7,950 bases of DNA from Alphaproteobacteria bacterium. GTDB lineage: Bacteria > Pseudomonadota > Alphaproteobacteria > VGEJ01. The notes beneath the pieces are model-generated. The model was not told the DNA's origin. It saw only the letters and a program-made list of their open reading frames with translations, and made no database searches. The stretch spans positions 1 to 7,950 of the forward strand of contig VGEJ01000106.1 of assembly GCA_016869335.1 (NCBI GenBank). Direction: 5' to 3'. A program made the translations under genes and the position numbers. This document shows, piece after piece, positions 5,727 through 7,950 of this stretch. Numbering within the stretch: position 1 is the first letter of the stretch; each line of letters starts with the position of its first letter.

Positions 5727-7544
5727 TCAGTGCCAGCCGGAGACCCGGGCCACCGCGTAGGCGCCGAGCGCGATCGGCTCGGTCGCGGCCTGTACGCGCT
5801 CCGGCCACTCGCCGGGATCCCGCTCGTGCCCGGCCGTGCCGCCGAGATCGAGCACCTGAAGGCGGAGCCGCGTGCCCGGCCCGCCCTTGATGACAACCGC
5901 CTGCGGCTCATCGGCGAGATTGACCAGCCACGCCTCGGGACCCGCCGCGGTCTCGAAGATGAGGCGATCGAGGGTACCGCCGCGGCTCGCCGTCGAGTGA
6001 ATGAGCCGGCGTCCGGCGCCAGCCGCCAGCCCGCGCACGACGTGCGTTATCGGCGGCAATGTCGGCGCGTCACGGGTGGGAACTCGGAGCGTCACGGCCT
6101 CGACGCCGAGGCGCGCCGCCTCGGCCAGAAAGCCGACGCACCAGGCGGCGCCGAACAGGGCGCGATCGCGCGAATCACCCTCGGCGCCGGCGCGGGCGCC
6201 AAGGCCGCTCGGCCCGAGCCGCAGCGGCTTGCCCCTCGCCAGGCCATAGATCTCGGTGACGAGCGGTGAGAGGGCCGCGAGGTTCTCGATCACCGTCGCG
6301 TTGTCGGCGGCGTGCCAGCTCGGGCAAACCGAGAAAGTCACGAAGTCCAGCGGTTGCGCCGGTGGCCGCCACGCATTGAGGGCCGCGAACGGGCCGAAGC
6401 TGCCCGAGCCGATCAAGCTGTCGGGAAAGGCGGCGCGCACTGCGGCGTAGAGCGCCTCCCAGTATCCAGCGTCAGGCGCCGCACCGGCGGGCGCCGCGCC
6501 GGGGGGTGGCGCGGCCACCACCCACGCCGGAGCGAGGCCCGCTTCGCGCGCCGCCGCGGCCGGGCCGCGAATCTGCTCGGCTGGCGGTACGCCGGGATCG
6601 ACCGCGAGCCCGAGCGTGACGGGCGCTCCCCTCGCCCGCGCCAGCTCGGCCAGTCGCACCAGAGGCGCGAGCGGATTCGCGCGCGAAACCCGGCAATAGA
6701 GGTAGGCCGGCGCCGAGGCCACGAGTGCGGCAACATCGAACGCCCCCGGCGCCTCGACCACGTCCGCGACGTCGAGGCCGACGGCCGGCACGCTATCCCC
6801 ACCCGCACCGACGAGCGAGACCTCCGCCACCGCGCGCTTCTCGGGCATGATCGCGCCCGGTGGATAGCCGGTGAAATCGACGGAGAGCGCGTATTCCAGG
6901 ACTGCGCCTCCGGGCGGCGGGGCGACGGAGATCGCGGCGAACTCGGCGTCCATCCAATTCCGCCGATCCGTCACGATGACGGGCGAGGAGAACCCGAGCG
7001 CCGCCGAGGTTCCCGGCGCCAGCAGGTAGCGCAGCCCGGCCGCGGGCGCGAAGAGCGGGCCCACGGCCGGCCGGCTCGGCATCGTGCCATCCGCTGGCGC
7101 GCCCTGGGCCAGCGTGAGGGCGATCGTCCGGTTCGTCAGCAGGGCAGCCGGCAGACGCGCGAGCAGCCGCACATCGCCCGGCATCGCACCGCCCTCGGCG
7201 GCGAGGCGGACACGGTAGCGGAGGCCCAAGGCGCTGTCGCCGCTGATCTCGATCTCGACGCGGGCGCGCATCCCGCCCGAGCGGTATCCTCCGGTCACGG
7301 TGGCCGCAAAGCGGCCGTCATCAGCCGTGACGGCGGTGTGCTCGAGCTCAAGCTCGGCGGGCACCCCGCGATCGCCGAGCGCCAGTCCGACGCCGCGGAG
7401 GAACTCGACGTTGCCGAACGTGATCCGGCGCAACTCCGCGCGGTAGAGCGTCGCGGTGAGGCCGCGGCACCCCAGCGGCGCCGGCGCTGCATCGACCGCG
7501 GCCGTGCCGTATAGCGCAAGACGCTCCTGTTCGGTCATCACCAT
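5727..7544 (-). CDS. Divergent D-apionate lactonase (ApnL)-like protein
   Basis: A 605-residue protein that I place in the D-apionate lactonase family from memory of its layout. The opening is MVMTEQERLALYG. An N-terminal beta-sandwich of about 240 residues ends in the motif VTDRRNWMDAEF (191-202; the family form is close to QRNWTDASF). A TIM-barrel-like domain (about 255-500) carries IGSGSFGPFAALN (378-390), DFVTFSVCPSWHAAD (400-414) and a late helix SRDRALFGAAWCVGFLAE (458-475). A C-terminal beta domain follows (about 510-605). ApnL hydrolyses D-apionolactone to D-apionate in catabolism of the plant sugar apiose. Several positions that I recall as conserved look altered, so a different substrate or loss of activity is possible. 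ATG 7544 is preferred to an in-frame ATG at 7613 because GGG sits 7 nt before it and the family motif starts directly. No signal peptide is seen. The stop is 9 nt from the converging hydratase stop. Confidence 0.68.
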   Translation of the reverse strand: MVMTEQERLALYGTAAVDAAPAPLGCRGLTATLYRAELRRITFGNVEFLRGVGLALGDRGVPAELELEHTAVTADDGRFAATVTGGYRSGGMRARVEIEISGDSALGLRYRVRLAAEGGAMPGDVRLLARLPAALLTNRTIALTLAQGAPADGTMPSRPAVGPLFAPAAGLRYLLAPGTSAALGFSSPVIVTDRRNWMDAEFAAISVAPPPGGAVLEYALSVDFTGYPPGAIMPEKRAVAEVSLVGAGGDSVPAVGLDVADVVEAPGAFDVAALVASAPAYLYCRVSRANPLAPLVRLAELARARGAPVTLGLAVDPGVPPAEQIRGPAAAAREAGLAPAWVVAAPPPGAAPAGAAPDAGYWEALYAAVRAAFPDSLIGSGSFGPFAALNAWRPPAQPLDFVTFSVCPSWHAADNATVIENLAALSPLVTEIYGLARGKPLRLGPSGLGARAGAEGDSRDRALFGAAWCVGFLAEAARLGVEAVTLRVPTRDAPTLPPITHVVRGLAAGAGRRLIHSTASRGGTLDRLIFETAAGPEAWLVNLADEPQAVVIKGGPGTRLRLQVLDLGGTAGHERDPGEWPERVQAATEPIALGAYAVARVSGWH

Positions 7545-7624
7545 CTGATCGCCCTGCCCGCCGTGCCGCAGGGAGCGCCCTATGTGGCCGCCCAGGCGGA
7601 CCGCGGCTAACATGTCACATTGGC

Positions 7625-7656
7625 GTGGAGGCGCCGAATCGATGACGCCTCGCCAC
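7625..7656 (+). repeat. Inverted repeat in the leader of the solute-binding protein gene
   Basis: GTGGAGGCG (7625-7633) can pair with CGCCTC (7646-7651) and, across a two-base GC bulge, CAC (7654-7656). This makes a 9-bp stem around a 12-nt loop that contains the palindrome ATCGAT (7638-7643). It ends just before the GGGAGGA ribosome binding site, so it could be an operator or an mRNA hairpin. In DNA this G+C-rich, chance pairing is quite possible. Confidence 0.3.
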
Positions 7657-7657
7657 T

Positions 7658-7664
7658 GGGAGGA
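7658..7664 (+). promoter_or_regulatory. Ribosome binding site with abnormal spacing
   Basis: GGGAGGA is the best Shine-Dalgarno in this part of the window. However, GGAGG (7659-7663) ends only 1 nt before the GTG at 7665, the only plausible start codon near the signal peptide in this frame. A normal spacing would put the start at about 7669-7671, where the in-frame codon is ACA. This misfit agrees with the damaged state of the gene. Confidence 0.5.
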
Positions 7665-7950
7665 GTGTCAACAAGAAAGCAACGTTACGTCACCTCGGCG
7701 CTTGTGGGTACCGCGTTCGCGCTGTGGTCAACTCACTACGCTGTCGCCGACTGCGCGACCCGCGCGATCAAGGAGGCCATGAGACTTGCCGGCTCATCGA
7801 TCAGCGTGACCTACGAGGCGGGGCTTTAGGCACTGTTGCCGATCAAGCCGCGACTGACCGGAGTTCGAGAAGGCCACCGGGGTCAAGGTCAATGTCGTTG
7901 AGCTGCCGCTCGATGAGATGTTCACCAAGGCGCTGCTGGAACACAAGGCG
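7665..7950 (+). pseudogene. ABC-transporter solute-binding protein gene, 5' part, with amber codon and frameshift (runs off right edge)
   Basis: The reading begins with a good secretion signal: basic STRKQR, a hydrophobic core (SALVGTAFALW) and a probable cleavage after AVA in HYAVADC. The mature part CATRAIKEAMRLAG and ISVTYEAGL follow, then a TAG (7827-7829). The next codons, ALLPIKPRLT, continue the same protein. After one extra G at about 7859-7860 the homology moves frame and runs to the window end as EFEKATGVKVNVV and ELPLDEMFTKALLEHKA. This F-E-K-x-T-G-[IV]-K-V pattern is the hallmark of extracellular solute-binding proteins (family 1 type), the periplasmic receptors of ABC importers. 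Restoring CAG for TAG and removing one G gives a continuous normal N-terminus. As it stands the gene cannot make a full protein. Pseudogene or sequence error cannot be told apart here. The transported substrate is unknown; the divergent ApnL-like gene hints at a carbohydrate or sugar acid. Confidence 0.8.

Larger units (their letters stand above)
7545..7664. other. Divergent intergenic region between ApnL-like and solute-binding protein genes
   Basis: About 120 bases separate the two divergent starts, so promoters for both should lie here. A TAACAT hexamer (7608-7613, + strand) could be a weak -10 box, but the matching -35 position (TGGCCG) is poor. The stretch 7612-7620 (ATGT, C, ACAT) is a small inverted repeat of the kind that could bind a dimeric regulator. 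Both are suggestions only. Confidence 0.35.

Noticed and set aside
6312..7514. Long open + strand frame (400 codons) opposite the ApnL-like gene
   Set aside because: The translation is arginine- and glycine-rich without hydrophobic core patterns. The opposite strand has consistent domain structure and family motifs.
7545..7613. N-terminal extension of the ApnL-like protein to the ATG at 7613
   Set aside because: The added 23 residues have no family-like sequence and no upstream Shine-Dalgarno, whereas ATG 7544 is preceded by a GGG at normal spacing and begins the recognisable MTEQERLALYG opening.

Overview
The window is very G+C-rich bacterial DNA (roughly two thirds or more G+C by eye, not computed). 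Genes are tightly packed, often overlap by stop/start codons, use GTG as well as ATG starts and have GGAGG-type ribosome binding sites. The gene families are typical of catabolic regions in soil or aquatic Proteobacteria, most like an alphaproteobacterium. No ribosomal or other marker gene is present, so the taxon remains a guess. I saw no tRNA, rRNA, CRISPR array, insertion sequence or integrase.

Region 1 (1-4319, + strand) looks like one six-gene operon that enters from the left. It encodes the C-terminal end of an HpcH/HpaI-type aldolase, a D-2-hydroxyacid dehydrogenase, a small ChrR-like cupin, an amidase-signature hydrolase, a phytanoyl-CoA dioxygenase-like Fe(II)/2-oxoglutarate oxygenase and a DUF3052 protein. 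The junctions are a 3-nt overlap, a 4-nt overlap, gaps of 26 and 18 nt, and a 20-nt overlap, so co-translation is likely. The set fits breakdown of an amide- or hydroxyacid-containing small molecule: hydroxylation, amide hydrolysis, aldol cleavage to a 2-oxoacid or aldehyde, and reduction or oxidation of a 2-hydroxyacid. The substrate cannot be read from the sequence.

Region 2 (4314-4799, - strand) is a SRPBCC (polyketide-cyclase/START-like) gene broken by an in-frame TAA. It converges on the operon, and the two stop codons share the hexamer TCATGA.

Region 3 (4917-5717, + strand) is an intact 2-keto-4-pentenoate hydratase-like (MhpD/HpcG, FAH fold) gene. It converges, 9 nt apart, on region 4 (5727-7544, - strand), a 605-residue protein that I recognise as a divergent relative of D-apionate lactonase (ApnL).

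Region 4 is divergent from region 5 (7665 to the right edge, + strand), the start of an ABC-transporter solute-binding protein gene. That gene is disrupted by an amber codon and a one-base frameshift. The layout of hydratase, lactonase-like protein and importer suggests a sugar-acid or hydroxyacid catabolic island, parts of which are decayed or mis-sequenced.

I found no clearly new defence, mobile or regulatory system. The points most worth following are the two interrupted genes, the ApnL-like protein that appears to lack active-site signatures, and the amidase/dioxygenase/dehydrogenase operon of unknown substrate.
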